A DNA stretch of 64,000 bases from JADKHC01 sp047600805 (lineage in GTDB: Bacteria; Verrucomicrobiota; Verrucomicrobiia; Opitutales; Opitutaceae). Shown piece by piece: positions 26,781-35,954 of the stretch (the stretch's first letter is position 1; each line of letters starts with the position of its first letter). The notes under the pieces were generated by a model, which was given only the letters and a program-made list of their open reading frames with translations, was not told the origin of the DNA and did not search any database. The position numbers and the translations under genes are program-made. Where the stretch lies: positions 1,302,001 to 1,366,000 of the forward strand of contig JASGKG010000001.1 of assembly GCA_047600805.1 (NCBI GenBank). The letters run 5' to 3'.

Positions 26781-27578
26781 CTAGGAGTCGGAAGCCACCG
26801 CAGGCGGCGTTTTCGGCGGATGGTATTCTTTGAGCGTGAGCGTGGCCGTTCCGATACTGAGTTGCAGCTGCATTTGCACGGGAAGAAAAGGTGCACGTTG
26901 TGCGATCCAAACTTTGATGGGATTGTCGCGTTTGAAGATACCGCGTGGTTCCTCTTTCTCCATCCGCGGGGACAAGACCAGACTCTCGAAATTTCCAAGA
27001 GGAGTCTTTACCGCCTCTTTTCCCTCCGCGTGAACCGTCACCGGAAAAAGATCGCGACCCGCGAAGACAACCACGTCGCGTGTGTCCCCCGGCTTGAGTT
27101 TCCAATTGCGTGTCGCCACCAGCGTGGAAATTAAATCGACAGGCGTCACGTTCGCAGGAAGGGCGATGTCACGGTTGCGCTCGGGCCGGTGCACGTCGCG
27201 GTGGTGCGCTTGATGCGCGGCGTAGTCGAAATCTGTGTGGCTTTCGATTGGTTCGCTACGCTTCACGCCATTTTCCTTCGCTGAAAGCAGCCGGCCGGTG
27301 TTTTGTTCGAGCAACACTTCGGCGGTGCTCTCGTACTTATAAACGCCGTTCACGATGCCCTTCGAATTCGTGACCATGACGATTCGCATCAACGGCACGC
27401 CCTTATCGCTTTTCCCGGCGTGTGCGGTGATCTTCACTTCGCCAGCTCCGCCGAGAACTCCCCAGCCGACCTTGTAAACGAGTTCTTCGCCGTCGCCGAA
27501 CGCACTGAAGGACGCTGCGCAGGCGGAGCCTCCTGTGAGGATAAGCGACATCCTAAGCAATTTGATGAAGCGTTTCAT
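26781..27578 (-). CDS. DUF3108 domain envelope protein
   Basis: A 265-residue protein with an N-terminal hydrophobic signal ending in a Cys-containing SACAASFSAFG; it may be exported, but the lipobox fit is not strong. The body (ELVYKVGWGVLGGAGEVKI, VYKYESTAEVLLEQNTGRLLSAKE, PLGNFESLVLSPRM, NPIKVWIAQRAPFLPVQMQLQL) matches the beta-rich DUF3108 pattern found in periplasmic proteins of Gram-negative bacteria. Function unknown. Confidence 0.82.
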   Translation of the reverse strand: MKRFIKLLRMSLILTGGSACAASFSAFGDGEELVYKVGWGVLGGAGEVKITAHAGKSDKGVPLMRIVMVTNSKGIVNGVYKYESTAEVLLEQNTGRLLSAKENGVKRSEPIESHTDFDYAAHQAHHRDVHRPERNRDIALPANVTPVDLISTLVATRNWKLKPGDTRDVVVFAGRDLFPVTVHAEGKEAVKTPLGNFESLVLSPRMEKEEPRGIFKRDNPIKVWIAQRAPFLPVQMQLQLSIGTATLTLKEYHPPKTPPAVASDS

Positions 27579-27697
27579 ACGATATCAGCCGACCTCTCGC
27601 TAGCAGAGGAGTGCGACGGTTCTCGGCGGTCACGGAGAAAATGCCAGAGGTGTTTAGGGAAATAGACCGACGTGTATTCGAAACGTCACGACAGAAA

Positions 27698-30391
27698 CTA
27701 AGTTGCCGAATTCGCGAACCCTGTGCTCCCTGCCGCGAGCACACGACAAGTTTCCAAGGTATCGATTTCTGCCACCGTTTTGTCCGAGCGAATGCGGACG
27801 ATTCGCGGAAAACGGAGTGCGAAGCCGCTCTCGTGTCGGTCGCTGGGCTGAATGGAATCAAAGGCCACTTCAATCACCACGTCAGGCACGACGGCGCGAT
27901 AATGACCGTGAACCTCCGTGGTGTTTTCTAGAAAATGCTGCGTGTAATGCGCAATTTCGGCATCCGTCAGCCCAGAGTAGGCTTTCCCCACGGTGAGCAG
28001 CTGCTCCGACGCCGTGTCACGCACCGCGTAAGTGTAGTCGCTCAGCACGCCGCGCCGCTTGCCGTGACCGTATTCAACTCCCACTACAACGACGTCGAGC
28101 GTCGCGTAGGCCTTTTTCAATTTGAGCCAAGACAAGCAGCGCCTACCCGGGGTGTAGGCGCTGCAGGGATCTTTCGCCATCAGGCCTTCGTTGCCCCGCT
28201 CGCGGGCGGCGAGAAACGCTGCTTCAATTTCCGCGTCGGAATTTGCCTGCCTCGTCGGTGCGAGCACGAAGCTGCCCGTTTCTGCACCGAAAAGCCTGGC
28301 CAAAATCTCGCGTCGCGCCGCAAGCGGTTCCTTCAAGAGAGAGCGACCGCCATGCCAGAGAAGATCGTAGGCCGAAACAGAAACAGGAATTTCAGCGCCG
28401 AGAAAGAAGTCGTCTCCGCCTTTACGCCCGAGACGCTTTTGAAGCTCAGCAAAAGGAAGAGCCCGTCCGTTGCGCCAAGCGAGTAGTTCGCCATCGAGCA
28501 CGAAATCTTCGGGAAGCGCGATTGCAGCTCGCGCAAGATCGGGGAATTGCTCGGTGATCCGGTTGAGGTCGCGTGAGTAGAGCTCAGCACGACTGCCGAG
28601 CTTGTGCAGCTGGCAACGTATTCCGTCGTACTTTTCCTCGAGCCAGACCGGTGCCCCCAAGCGTTCAATGATTTCAGCAGCGGTAGCAGCCGGACTGGCC
28701 AGCATGAACTGGACGGGGTTGAATAACTGAAGCGTTATCTCATTCAGCTGGTTGGATCTCGCGGCGCGCATGACGCGGCTGATGTCGCCGCAGAGCATGT
28801 TAGCCTCCCGTACAGCATCGAGCGCGCGGCCAGTGGACGCAGCAATGGCTTCTTCGACCAGACCTTCTTTCAATCCGATGCGCAGATCGCCGGTCATGAT
28901 CTTAATCAAATATTTTGCCGCCGGTGCGCTGAGTCGAGCGAGGCGCTCTTGCAGTAAGGATAACTTCTGCTGCGGCCCGCGCGCTGCCGCGAGGTGATCG
29001 AATAACCGAGCCGTGTTCTCAAGTGAAAAAGGCTCCGGCTGTGTTCGCCCAATCAACAATGCTTCGGCTGTGTCGCCGCTGTCGCTAAATCTCAGATAGG
29101 CCTGGCGGAAATCCGCAACGGTCAAGCCGCTCGCTTCCAATACCGCTCGACGGATCGCCGACCATCCGAGGTTAAGAATCCGATTTTCACTCTGCGGAAA
29201 CGCACGTCCCGTGAAGAACAAGGCCCCAAGGGCAGCGCAGTCGTCCGACAACGTTGCGAAATAGTGGCTGAGAATTTCGATTTTCTCGAGTTTACCCGAT
29301 GTTGTTTTGGTTCTTTCGGCGGTTCTTGCGAATTGTTCCAGCGATTCTGGTTCGGCTTTTTCTTGCGACGTAGACTCGGCAGAAAACGTTACGACTGTCG
29401 GTGCGGTCTCGATTGCTAGTTCGAGCTGGTTATCCGTGCCGATTGCCCACGCCTCGATTCCGCGGTCGCGAAGATGGCGCGCGAAATCGCTCGCGAAACC
29501 GTGCAGCGTGTAGACGCGCTTCGGTTGGACGAGATCAACGAAACGATTCAAATCGGGAAAGTCCGCGTGATCGGAAAGGGGAAACGCGTGATCACACTGG
29601 TAGCGATATTTTGCGCCAGCATCGATGGCCCAGCCGGTGATCATCGCCGTGCAGCGATTCGGGATCGCGCGCAGGAACGTCGAGTTGTTGGCCTGCGGAG
29701 GGCAGATCACCACGTGGCCGGCGAGTTCGTTGGACGCGAACGCGCGGTAGGGCGGAAATCGAATGCCGAGCTCTTCGTAGATTTTCGTGAGCCGATGTGT
29801 TTGCGGATGAAGCATCACGGGGAGCTGCGCTTCAGCGAGCCCGCTCAGGAGCTCCTGGCTTTTGCCCAAGCTGTAACCGAAAAGGACAGGCGTAGTGCCG
29901 TCCTCGATACAGTGGCGACAAAACCGGGCGATATCATCCAAGACCTGTTGTGTCGGCGGAAAGACATAGTGCAGCCGTCCGAACGTGGTCTCCATGATGA
30001 CCACGTCGGCTTGAGGTGTGGCGCACGGTTCGGCCGATAGTCCCTTGCGAAGTTTGAAATCCCCCGTGTAGAGCAGCGTGCCGTGCTCTGCGTGATCAAG
30101 CAGGCAAAGCGAGGAGCCGTAAATGTGGCCGGCAGGGTAGAGCGTGACCGTGGTGTCGTGGGTGAGCTGCTCTGTGTGGCCGAACGGCAGAATATGTTCG
30201 GTCCGGCGATCCGGCATGCGGGCGCGCATGAGGCGAGCCGTGCCCTCGGAGCAAACGACTTCTTGGTGCGGGGCGAGATGATCGAAGTGCGCATGGGAAA
30301 CGAACGAGCGTTCCACCGGCAACGTTGCGTCGAGCCACCAACCGATTTGCGGCAGCCAAACGCCTTCGCAAAATTGAACATCCCAGGACAT
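27698..30391 (-). CDS. Fused MBL-fold DNA exonuclease and ATP-dependent DNA ligase
   Basis: An 897-residue protein starting at the ATG at 30391 (MSWDVQFCEGVWLPQ); an in-frame extension to 30688 has poor composition. Residues 1-330 form a metallo-beta-lactamase/beta-CASP nuclease with SHAHFDHL (metal ligands 33-38), GDFKLRKG, METTFG and the late HADF. Residues about 360-890 form an ATP-dependent ligase, with nucleotidyl Lys587 in LEEKYDGIR and an OB-fold towards the C terminus. These correspond to the ligase-associated exonuclease and ligase that normally are neighbouring genes in a four-gene cluster with a Lhr-type helicase and a phosphoesterase; here they are fused and the other two are absent nearby. 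The likely role is DNA end processing and joining. Confidence 0.9.
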   Translation of the reverse strand: MSWDVQFCEGVWLPQIGWWLDATLPVERSFVSHAHFDHLAPHQEVVCSEGTARLMRARMPDRRTEHILPFGHTEQLTHDTTVTLYPAGHIYGSSLCLLDHAEHGTLLYTGDFKLRKGLSAEPCATPQADVVIMETTFGRLHYVFPPTQQVLDDIARFCRHCIEDGTTPVLFGYSLGKSQELLSGLAEAQLPVMLHPQTHRLTKIYEELGIRFPPYRAFASNELAGHVVICPPQANNSTFLRAIPNRCTAMITGWAIDAGAKYRYQCDHAFPLSDHADFPDLNRFVDLVQPKRVYTLHGFASDFARHLRDRGIEAWAIGTDNQLELAIETAPTVVTFSAESTSQEKAEPESLEQFARTAERTKTTSGKLEKIEILSHYFATLSDDCAALGALFFTGRAFPQSENRILNLGWSAIRRAVLEASGLTVADFRQAYLRFSDSGDTAEALLIGRTQPEPFSLENTARLFDHLAAARGPQQKLSLLQERLARLSAPAAKYLIKIMTGDLRIGLKEGLVEEAIAASTGRALDAVREANMLCGDISRVMRAARSNQLNEITLQLFNPVQFMLASPAATAAEIIERLGAPVWLEEKYDGIRCQLHKLGSRAELYSRDLNRITEQFPDLARAAIALPEDFVLDGELLAWRNGRALPFAELQKRLGRKGGDDFFLGAEIPVSVSAYDLLWHGGRSLLKEPLAARREILARLFGAETGSFVLAPTRQANSDAEIEAAFLAARERGNEGLMAKDPCSAYTPGRRCLSWLKLKKAYATLDVVVVGVEYGHGKRRGVLSDYTYAVRDTASEQLLTVGKAYSGLTDAEIAHYTQHFLENTTEVHGHYRAVVPDVVIEVAFDSIQPSDRHESGFALRFPRIVRIRSDKTVAEIDTLETCRVLAAGSTGFANSAT

Positions 30392-30506
30392 CACGCAAAG
30401 TTCCACAAGAACGCGCGGGTGCAAGAAAGCCGCGCGTGAAAGTCTGGGTTTGCCGCGAGTGAAGATCACGTGAAGATTCGAGCTTTTCGAACTTCGCCGC
30501 TGCCTC

Positions 30507-31340
30507 ATGCCAACGCCGCCGCCGCTCCATTCATCATTGCTCAGTTTTGCCGCGATCGACGAAGGGCTCGATCGGGTCATTCGGGTTGATCCGCTGCGGC
30601 CGCAAGTTGAATGGACGCTACCGCTCCCGTGCAAGTCCCGCACGTTACAGCGGCTGAGCGATGGCCATTTGCTCGCCGTGACCGACACCGGCTACATGGA
30701 AATTGATTCTGACCGAGGTGTCGTGCGTCGAAAGGTGAGCCGGTTTCCAAGCGGTGTGATTTCTGCGACGCGCCTGCCCCACGGACACACCTTTCTCGGT
30801 GGGCTCAATCTCGGCCGAACAGGAGTAACTTTTGACGAGCTCGATGCGAACGACGAGGTTGTCCGTTCGGTAGCATTTCCGGGCGACTATGTCCGTCGTG
30901 CGACTCTGACTTCGGCCGATACTATTCTGTTCACGTGCGACCATTGCGTCCGGGAAGGCGATTGGTCAGGAAAAATCATCCGGCAGTTTTCTGCGCCAGG
31001 ATTCAAACACGCGTGGAAAGCGCTGCGATTTGGCGATGACCGCACTGTGATCACGGCAGGCTACGGAGCCTTCGTGGCGGAGTTTACCGGTGACGGCCGG
31101 TTAAGCCAACGTTGGGAATGCACGGAATACACGACAGAAATCCGCCCATTTTTCTTTGGCGATATGGAGATGCTGCCTGACGGAGGATTGCTGGTGTGCA
31201 ACTGGCTAGGCCATGGTACAGACCGGGGTTCGACAGGGTATTCGCTGCTGCATTTCTATCCGGCGGGGAAACTCGCCGGCGCATGGAGGGACGCCTCGCG
31301 GGCGTCGTCTCTTCAAACATTTGCGCTGATGCCCCAGTGA
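30507..31340 (+). CDS. Beta-propeller-like protein, function unknown
   Basis: A 277-residue protein with repeated short beta-strand blocks (RLSDGHLLAVTDTG, RLPHGHTFLGGLNLG, FGDDRTVITAGYG, LPDGGLLVCNW) spaced as in a six- or seven-bladed propeller of the NHL/sulfotransferase-like type. No signal peptide is evident and no catalytic residue can be named. It is divergent from the exonuclease-ligase gene, sharing a short intergenic region, and ends about 30 bases before the convergent 31369 gene. Confidence 0.75.
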   Translation: MPTPPPLHSSLLSFAAIDEGLDRVIRVDPLRPQVEWTLPLPCKSRTLQRLSDGHLLAVTDTGYMEIDSDRGVVRRKVSRFPSGVISATRLPHGHTFLGGLNLGRTGVTFDELDANDEVVRSVAFPGDYVRRATLTSADTILFTCDHCVREGDWSGKIIRQFSAPGFKHAWKALRFGDDRTVITAGYGAFVAEFTGDGRLSQRWECTEYTTEIRPFFFGDMEMLPDGGLLVCNWLGHGTDRGSTGYSLLHFYPAGKLAGAWRDASRASSLQTFALMPQ

Positions 31341-31368
31341 GCGTCGCGGATACGGCGGCTTCCGGCGA

Positions 31369-31758
31369 CTAGAGCGCGAGCTTTTCGGCTGCTTCCTCTT
31401 CCAAGAGAAGGGCGGTCAGCGTGCGGGCTAAAAAATAATCCGATCTCGTTTCGAAGCCCGTCGACCATGCGGCTTCGGCGCCGGTCGTTGAGGAAAAGCG
31501 ACGACTGAGTTCGTATTCGTGCAGCGGCTGGTGCACGCGGCCCGTCGCGGTGAGCATGCGCGCAGCAATATAGGAGATGTTTTCTTGTTCGTCGGTCACC
31601 GTCTGTATTGCGTAGGTAAAGTCAGCGTAGGTGATCTTGTAAGGCGACTTCTTAAGAAAGCGGATGGTGGTTACATCGCGAGGAACAATCCGTGGTTGCG
31701 GCTGGAAAGGCCTATAGTTTCCAAACCATTTCTTTTTCTGCGGATTTGTCGTATTCAT
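31369..31758 (-). CDS. Small soluble protein of unknown function
   Basis: A 129-residue protein with a basic, Pro-rich N terminus (KKKWFGNYRPFQPQPRIVPRD) and a helical acidic end (LLEEEAAEKLAL). No motif is recognised. The amino acid composition is protein-like, and no competing frame is better. Function unknown. Confidence 0.55.
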   Translation of the reverse strand: MNTTNPQKKKWFGNYRPFQPQPRIVPRDVTTIRFLKKSPYKITYADFTYAIQTVTDEQENISYIAARMLTATGRVHQPLHEYELSRRFSSTTGAEAAWSTGFETRSDYFLARTLTALLLEEEAAEKLAL

Positions 31759-32027
31759 TTGTTATAGTATCCGCGACGGCCGCGGTGTGACGTTTCTCGA
31801 AACTCGGACGATGCGGCTCAATTCTCGAACAGCGCCCGGAATGATCGCTTCGTTGAGCAGATAAAGCGATGCCCTTCCCATCTTTTGCCATGCTTCGCTC
31901 CCATAACGTTGCGGGGGCAGCCGGTTGCGCTGTTTATTTTTGTCGCGTGAATCACCCGGGGCGATTTTTCGATTCGCCAGCCATTCTCTTGCGGTGGAGC
32001 CAGCCGGACATTACCGAAGAGCTGCGC

Positions 32028-32639
32028 ATGAAAATCAAATCCGCTGAGTTCGATCGCAGTGCTTCCGGCCTAAACTCTTGTCCAAACTGGAATCGTCCCG
32101 AGTTTGCGCTCATCGGGCGTTCGAATGTCGGCAAATCCTCGCTGATCAATATGCTGGTGGAGCGTCGAAATCTGGCGCTGGTTTCGGGCACGCCGGGCAA
32201 GACGAAATTGCTCAATTTTTTCGTCGTAAACGGAAGCTGGTGCTTGGTCGACCTGCCGGGCTACGGCTACGCGAAGACGCTCCAGACGCGACGAGCCGAT
32301 TTCAATGAAGCGGTGGCTGATTATTTGGAGAAACGTCCAAATCTCCGCTGCACGTTTGTGTTGATCGATTCTAACGTGCCGCCTCAACAGATCGATTTGG
32401 ACTTTGTGAAATGGATCGGCGACATCGGCGCGCCCTTTGTGTTGGTTTTCACGAAGGCGGACAAACAATCCGTGAACGCCGCGAAGAATAACGTCGCCGC
32501 CTTCATGAAAGTTCTGGCGACTTGGTGGCCGGAGCTGCCTGGCACCATCCTTTGTTCTGCCAAAACAGCAGCCGGCCGATCCGAGATTCTTGGCGTGATC
32601 GAGGAGAGCATTGCCGGTGGAGGAACGCGTTTATGGTGA
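32028..32639 (+). CDS. engB: Ribosome biogenesis GTPase EngB/YihA
   Basis: A 203-residue GTPase started at the ATG at 32028 (MKIKSAEFDRS), which has a GAAGAG segment just upstream and agrees with the family start; the frame is open further up. G1 is GRSNVGKSS, then the switch TPGKT, the DLPGYGYA G3, TKAD (G4) and SAK (G5). It assists assembly of the large ribosomal subunit. It stands alone between the 31369 gene and the DUF6448-type gene. Confidence 0.95.
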   Translation: MKIKSAEFDRSASGLNSCPNWNRPEFALIGRSNVGKSSLINMLVERRNLALVSGTPGKTKLLNFFVVNGSWCLVDLPGYGYAKTLQTRRADFNEAVADYLEKRPNLRCTFVLIDSNVPPQQIDLDFVKWIGDIGAPFVLVFTKADKQSVNAAKNNVAAFMKVLATWWPELPGTILCSAKTAAGRSEILGVIEESIAGGGTRLW

Positions 32640-32678
32640 GATAAAGACCTGCGCGCCTCCCGGTTGATCGCGTTTGCC

Positions 32679-33284
32679 TCAATGGTTATGTTCGTTATGT
32701 GCGGCAGGTCTGTCCGTCGTCGCGGTGGTGGAGAGCGAGGCGAGACGTTCGGCAAAGTGCACGTAGTCGACATAGGCAGCGACGTATTCGCGCCCAGCGG
32801 ATACATTGTGCTCGGCATGCGGCCGCAGCTCGCGGACTTTTTCGAGCTTTGCTTTAAGCGTGGCCTCAAGGCGGAGCGTTGTCTGAGGCAAAAGAGGAGC
32901 GACATCGCCCGAAATCAGCGCGTGATCGGCCGCAGCTATCCCCGGCTCCTCCGGCACGCCAGACTTTAGCCCGGTAAACGGCGCTCCTTCGCCGGCGCGA
33001 TGGATACGCACGAGCGTTTCGAAAAACCATGTATCGGCAAGTATGCGGGCTTCCGCAGATTGCTTGCGTACGGCGACGGTTTTGGAGAAAGCTGCGCGAA
33101 CAAGATTTTCGTCGGCAGCCTTCACCCATTTCAGGACAGGCGTGACATCTTCCTTCAGCAAGGCCTCACGAGCGGCGACGATGACGGGACCTTCAAGTGT
33201 GTCGCAATGTGCACGCAGAGTCAGGGGCTGAGCGGCGAGAAGCAGGAGAAATCCCGCGACGAGCAGACGAGTGATTGTTTTCAT
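32679..33284 (-). CDS. Exported DUF6448-like protein
   Basis: A 201-residue protein with an N-terminal signal peptide (LLVAGFLLLLAAQPLTLRA) followed directly by HCDTLEGPVIVAA, the start motif I associate with DUF6448 exported proteins. The rest is helical with several His residues, ending in HNEHNH, so metal binding is possible but unproven. A perfect FNR-type box lies upstream, centred 42 bases before the start codon. Confidence 0.75.
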   Translation of the reverse strand: MKTITRLLVAGFLLLLAAQPLTLRAHCDTLEGPVIVAAREALLKEDVTPVLKWVKAADENLVRAAFSKTVAVRKQSAEARILADTWFFETLVRIHRAGEGAPFTGLKSGVPEEPGIAAADHALISGDVAPLLPQTTLRLEATLKAKLEKVRELRPHAEHNVSAGREYVAAYVDYVHFAERLASLSTTATTDRPAAHNEHNH

Positions 33285-33319
33285 ACCTATTCTCTAATGC
33301 CGAAGGAGCCGAAAACAGC

Positions 33320-33333
33320 TTGATCCAGATCAA
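33320..33333. promoter_or_regulatory. FNR/CRP-type operator between divergent genes
   Basis: TTGATCCAGATCAA is an exact match to the FNR consensus TTGAT-N4-ATCAA, perfectly palindromic. It is 35 bases upstream of the start codon of the 33284 gene and 39 bases upstream of that of the 33373 gene. An FNR/CRP-family regulator is the likely binder; none is encoded in this window. Confidence 0.6.
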
Positions 33334-33372
33334 GATCGGCGCGGATTTGCAGCGCAGGATTGTTTTTGCCTG

Positions 33373-34200
33373 GTGCCTTATGCGAGACAGACTCAATGGG
33401 TGCTTCGTGAATGGATCGCCAGTCTGCGTTGCCAATGCGTGCCCGGTGCTCGTGCACTCGGGCTTGCGTACGAGTCGGCAGCGATCAAGGGGCGTTTCCG
33501 TCGTGTCGGAAACGCCTGGGCTTCTCATCTCCAGTCGAGCAAGCAGGCGATCCTGCAGGCCGCCGTTCAGTGCACGAAACGCGAGCGGGCACTCATCGTT
33601 GGTGCTGGCGCCTGTTTCGACATACCGGTGCCCGAACTCGCAGGCTTATTCGACGAAGTCGTTCTCACCGATGCGGTGATCGGCACGGAAGCGCGAAACT
33701 GGGCGCGACGCCTTCCGAACCGAGTCAGAGCGATCGGCTGGGATGCGACAGGTTTTCTGGCGAGACTTGCCAACGCGCGAGCGGTGTCCGACGCGAACGC
33801 GATTATCGCTCTCATAAACGAGTCCGCACCAGAAATACCACCCCGCAGCGAGGCGGACCTAACCGTGTCGGCGAACTGTCTCTCGCAACTGGGTTTGGTT
33901 GCAGCGGAGCAGGTGGACGCAGACGATGAGTCGGACGGGTGTTTTCAAAAATGCATCGATCTCGCCGCTGCCAAGCACCTAGCGTGGCTGCGCGGGAGAG
34001 CGGGCGTGCGTGTTTTGTTAAGTGACATCGCGAGACTCGATGTTGCACCCGACGGTCGGGAGATTTCGCAAGAGCGGGTCTTCAAAAATGTCCCGTTGCC
34101 GTCGCCCGATCGAATTTGGCGCTGGAAGATCGCGCCAATACCCGAGCGCAGCCGCGAGTATCATCGCGTTCACGAAGTCGGCGTATGGATTGACGGGTAA
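33373..34200 (+). CDS. Rossmann-like protein of unknown function
   Basis: A 275-residue protein. Residues about 60-110 carry RERALIVGAGACFDIPVPELAGLFDEVVLTD, which resembles the nucleotide- or SAM-binding first beta-alpha-beta of a methyltransferase-like Rossmann fold (a GAGxxxD/P loop and an acidic residue at the end of the second strand). No catalytic motif follows. It is divergent from the DUF6448-type gene across the FNR box, so expression may depend on oxygen or redox state. The name of the family is not known to me. Confidence 0.65.
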   Translation: MPYARQTQWVLREWIASLRCQCVPGARALGLAYESAAIKGRFRRVGNAWASHLQSSKQAILQAAVQCTKRERALIVGAGACFDIPVPELAGLFDEVVLTDAVIGTEARNWARRLPNRVRAIGWDATGFLARLANARAVSDANAIIALINESAPEIPPRSEADLTVSANCLSQLGLVAAEQVDADDESDGCFQKCIDLAAAKHLAWLRGRAGVRVLLSDIARLDVAPDGREISQERVFKNVPLPSPDRIWRWKIAPIPERSREYHRVHEVGVWIDG

Positions 34201-34380
34201 AACACCGTGGACGTCATCCAGAAACTGAACCCAATGAGACACGAGGCAGTGCATTCCTTCATGCAAGTTTTAGACACAGCGCGGGCGCTTAGTGTTGGCT
34301 AAGGCGTTTGATTTTTATCGGAGGAGCCATAGCGTTCCGTTCGGTCGCATTCTGTAACTCTAACCATTCAATGTAGCTTT

Positions 34381-35019
34381 ATGAAAATTGGAATACTGGG
34401 ATCGGGCATTGTGGCGCAGACGCTGGCATCCGGCTTTTTGAAACACGGACACGAAGTGACAGTCGGCACGCGCGAGACCGCCAAACTCGCGGACTGGGCG
34501 GCTCAAAACCCGAAAGGCAAACTAGGGAGTTTTGCCGATACAGCTAAGTTCGCCGACATCGTCGTGCTCGCGGTGAAAGGCAACGTTGCAGCCGCGGCGC
34601 TTCGAAGTGCAGGCGTTGATAATCTGACAGGCAAGGTGGTCATCGATGCGACGAATCCCATCGCTGACTCTCCGCCTGTTAACGGTGTGCTGCGGTTCAC
34701 CACAAATCTGGAGGAGTCAGCGATGGAGCTGTTGCAGCGTGAGTTCAAAACGGCGCGCTTTGTGAAGGCGTTCAATTCGGTGGGTGCTGCTGGCATGGTG
34801 AATCCCAAGTTTAGCGGCGGAAAACCCTCCATGTTTATCTGCGGCAATGATGAGGCGGCAAAAAAGACCGTGCGCACCATTTTGGATCAGTTTGGTTGGG
34901 AGACCGAGGACATGGGCAGTGTCGAGGCGGCTCGCGCGATCGAACCGCTTTGCATCCTCTGGTGCATCCCAGGTTTTCTGCGCCAAGATTGGTCGCATGC
35001 TTTCAAGGTATTGAGGTAA
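34381..35019 (+). CDS. NADP/F420-type oxidoreductase-like dinucleotide-binding protein
   Basis: A 212-residue protein with the N-terminal dinucleotide loop ILGSGIVAQTLASGFLKHGHEV followed by GTRE, which is typical of the F420-dependent NADP reductase/pyrroline-reductase superfamily. Later motifs VLAVKG, DATNP and KAFNSVGA fit the same family. It may oxidise or reduce NADP; F420 use cannot be inferred, and many bacterial homologues lack it. It is not obviously in an operon. Confidence 0.82.
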   Translation: MKIGILGSGIVAQTLASGFLKHGHEVTVGTRETAKLADWAAQNPKGKLGSFADTAKFADIVVLAVKGNVAAAALRSAGVDNLTGKVVIDATNPIADSPPVNGVLRFTTNLEESAMELLQREFKTARFVKAFNSVGAAGMVNPKFSGGKPSMFICGNDEAAKKTVRTILDQFGWETEDMGSVEAARAIEPLCILWCIPGFLRQDWSHAFKVLR

Positions 35020-35239
35020 GCAGGAGAGAGAGCACCACCTGAGTGGATGTTGCGTTCTCTGCTACTCGGTGTCGTAGACCGGGCTGGAGGGGGCTTTGCT
35101 TTGTCCCTGCCGAGAAGTTGCCGCAAGGCTGTCAAGCTGTGTGCAGCCTCATTAGCAGTTCTCAATACTAAGAAACAACCGCGTTTCGTCGCGCAGTAGT
35201 CGGTAACAACACGCGAGGTTTTCGTAATCCTCCTTTGCT

Positions 35240-35845
35240 ATGAATACAGAAAACCTCGTTATTCAGCAGACTCGCCTCGCGAGCATCATAGGCGGATTGG
35301 GATATCCTAATCCTGATGACGACAGCCCCATCTGGAAATGGCCGCACGGTCCCGGCCCGGTCGCGCATTCCTGGCACGATTATCTTAGCTGGGTCGCGCT
35401 CAATCCTCAACCTCTGCCACCGAAGGAGCGTTTCGCCTCCGCGGTGGCGGGTGTTTTGATCGAACGCGCCTACCGCGTGAGTGAAATGGGCACGTTGTTC
35501 GCCAGTCAACAACGTGCGTTCGGCTCCTCCTTCATGGCTGAGTTTGACGATGCGGGTGGTTGGTGTGGCACCCTGGGGCGATGGGAACTTCTTCAAAAGC
35601 TCCTCGAATGGCTGCGCCATCATCGTCCGAATCCACCGCCGCCCGAACCCTGGTGGAAACAGCGGCTATCCCAGAACGAAATCATCGTGATCGGCGGGCG
35701 GGTCGCTTTTGCAGCAGAGAGCTTCGGCGACTCCACCGTCCGCTCGGCGATGTTGAAAGTAGGTGGAACTCTGATGGAGCAGGGGATCAACCTGGACCAA
35801 AAGATTGGCCAGAGACAGGCGGTACCCGCAGCCGAGCAGGTATAA
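35240..35845 (+). CDS. Protein with ALNPQPLPPKE motif, unknown function
   Basis: A 201-residue protein. The segments GYPNPDDDSPIWKWPHGPGPVAHSW and, about 20 residues later, ALNPQPLPPKE are striking Pro-rich blocks, and the second recalls a motif that recurs in uncharacterised bacterial proteins. A Pro-rich linker (NPPPPEPWW) sits mid-protein, with no signal peptide. The gene is flanked by the reductase and a gene-free region. Function unknown. Confidence 0.6.
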   Translation: MNTENLVIQQTRLASIIGGLGYPNPDDDSPIWKWPHGPGPVAHSWHDYLSWVALNPQPLPPKERFASAVAGVLIERAYRVSEMGTLFASQQRAFGSSFMAEFDDAGGWCGTLGRWELLQKLLEWLRHHRPNPPPPEPWWKQRLSQNEIIVIGGRVAFAAESFGDSTVRSAMLKVGGTLMEQGINLDQKIGQRQAVPAAEQV

Positions 35846-35954
35846 AGGACAACCAAAACCGCTCAATGCTTCAAGTTCTCAGGGCAGCGCCCAGCTTCTG
35901 CCCTGAGGATTGTTTTGTCTCTAGTCGATTGATTGTTACGAAACGAGAAAAGGC

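Noticed and set aside
30391..30688. N-terminal extension of the exonuclease-ligase to 30688
   Set aside because: The extra 99 residues are Ser/Arg/Gly-rich and unrelated in pattern; MSWDVQF at 30391 is the natural family start.
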